From Gammaproteobacteria bacterium (lineage in GTDB: Bacteria > Pseudomonadota > Gammaproteobacteria > Chromatiales > Chromatiaceae): a DNA stretch of 6,192 nt. The stretch lies in the NCBI GenBank assembly GCA_013041975.1, contig JABDQZ010000082.1:1-6192 (forward strand). Reading direction: 5' to 3'. Of the stretch, positions 5,529 through 6,192 are shown piece after piece (position 1 is the first letter of the stretch; every line of letters starts with the position of its first letter). The position numbers and the translations under genes are program-made. A model generated the notes under the pieces. The model was given only the letters and a program-made list of their open reading frames with translations, ran no database searches and was not told where the DNA came from.

Positions 5529-6185
5529 ATGATGAAAAGTACATTAATTATATACAGTTATCTAACCTTGATATTGGCAGCTTTGAGTTACTGGTATTTT
5601 GATCTGCCTATTGCATTATATTTTCAGGCCAGTCTGTATGATGATGTCTATGATTTCTTTCGCCTTATAACAGAAAGTGGCGAAGGCCTTTACTGGATTG
5701 TGCCCACAGCTTTGGCTTACTGGTTCTATCGTTATTTTCCTTTGGGATGTTTGCCATTTTCATCATGGTTCATTAAAAATCGTGAAGAAGATATGCGTAT
5801 CATGGGCTTTGTTGCCCTGAGCGCTTTTTTATCAGGTTTGCTGGTAAATATTCTAAAACTGGTATTTGCACGGTACAGGCCGGTTGAGTATTTTGAATCA
5901 CAGAACTATGGCCTGACCTGGTTTGATCATGGTTATGATATTGCCTCATTTCCCTCCGGCCATTCTGCAACTGCACTGGGAGTCGCTGCCGCTGTTGCAT
6001 TATTATTTCCCAGATATCGTTATCCGGTATTGCTATACGGAGCGCTGGTTACCTTCAGTCGGGTTGTAGTGACCAAGCATTATCTCAGTGATGTGTTGAT
6101 CGGCGTGTATATCGGTGTGCTGGTATCGGTTTACCTGTATACCCGGTATTTCACGCCTGATTATACGTCTGCAAGCAGATACTGA
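5529..6185 (+). CDS. PAP2-superfamily membrane phosphatase
   Basis: This 218-residue membrane protein carries all three PAP2 acid-phosphatase motifs: C1 as KX6RP (K110 to R117-P118), C2 as PSGH (142-145), and C3 as SRX5HX3D (S177, R178, H184, D188). His184 is the expected nucleophile, with His145 and Asp188 assisting. Hydrophobic segments near 5-24, 53-70, 92-110, 146-160, 165-181 and 188-205 give the usual six-helix topology, with the active site expected at the periplasmic face. Family members dephosphorylate undecaprenyl pyrophosphate, phosphatidic acid, phosphatidylglycerol phosphate or lipid A, and sequence alone does not decide among these. Neighbouring glycan genes make carrier-lipid recycling or lipid A modification attractive, but this is inference. 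Two ATGs stand in tandem (5529 and 5532); an in-frame TAA at 5523-5525 excludes a longer start. It is divergent from the membrane-protein gene across a 90-nt AT-rich gap. Confidence 0.9.
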   Translation: MMKSTLIIYSYLTLILAALSYWYFDLPIALYFQASLYDDVYDFFRLITESGEGLYWIVPTALAYWFYRYFPLGCLPFSSWFIKNREEDMRIMGFVALSAFLSGLLVNILKLVFARYRPVEYFESQNYGLTWFDHGYDIASFPSGHSATALGVAAAVALLFPRYRYPVLLYGALVTFSRVVVTKHYLSDVLIGVYIGVLVSVYLYTRYFTPDYTSASRY

Positions 6186-6192
6186 TGTCAGT

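Noticed and set aside
6185..6192. ATG overlapping the PAP2 stop (TGATG), possibly starting another gene.
   Set aside because: Only eight bases are visible before the window ends and no good ribosome site precedes it.

Overview
The window most likely comes from a Gram-negative proteobacterium, probably a gammaproteobacterium. This rests on the gene families present (an ELM1/DUF1022-type glycosyltransferase, a GT25 lipooligosaccharide-type transferase and a PAP2 phosphatase beside sugar-transfer genes), a moderate GC content that looks to be in the mid-40s percent by eye, and compact Shine-Dalgarno-led genes. No gene here fixes the genus.

Region 1 (1-4736, all + strand) is a tightly packed surface-glycan operon of six genes: the 3' end of an ELM1-family putative glycosyltransferase, a GT4 glycosyltransferase, a GT25 glycosyltransferase, an FkbM-family methyltransferase, a second GT4 glycosyltransferase, and a class I SAM methyltransferase of a variant-motif subfamily. 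The genes overlap by 19 and 4 nt or are separated by 9 to 16 nt, so one transcript entering from the left is the simplest reading. Four sugar transferases and two methyltransferases, with no Wzx flippase, Wzy polymerase or sugar-nucleotide synthesis gene in view, fit stepwise assembly and methyl decoration of an LPS/LOS core or similar glycan on the cytoplasmic face of the inner membrane. The acceptor and the sugars cannot be read from sequence.

Region 2 (4746-5438, - strand) is a convergent gene for an uncharacterised six-helix membrane protein with a striking acidic/aromatic/amide motif block (AGEEISWGQ ... NDQNETNLHN). It faces the operon tail to tail across only 9 nt.

Region 3 (5439-5528) is an AT-rich divergent intergenic region with a perfect TATAAT on each strand. 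The + strand hexamer lies so close to the next start codon that the mRNA could be nearly leaderless.

Region 4 (5529-6185, + strand) is a PAP2-superfamily membrane phosphatase with all three catalytic motifs intact, suited to dephosphorylating a lipid such as undecaprenyl pyrophosphate, a phospholipid or lipid A. Together the window reads as an envelope glycolipid locus. No RNA gene, CRISPR array, insertion sequence or long repeat was seen, and no stretch over 300 bases lacks a gene.
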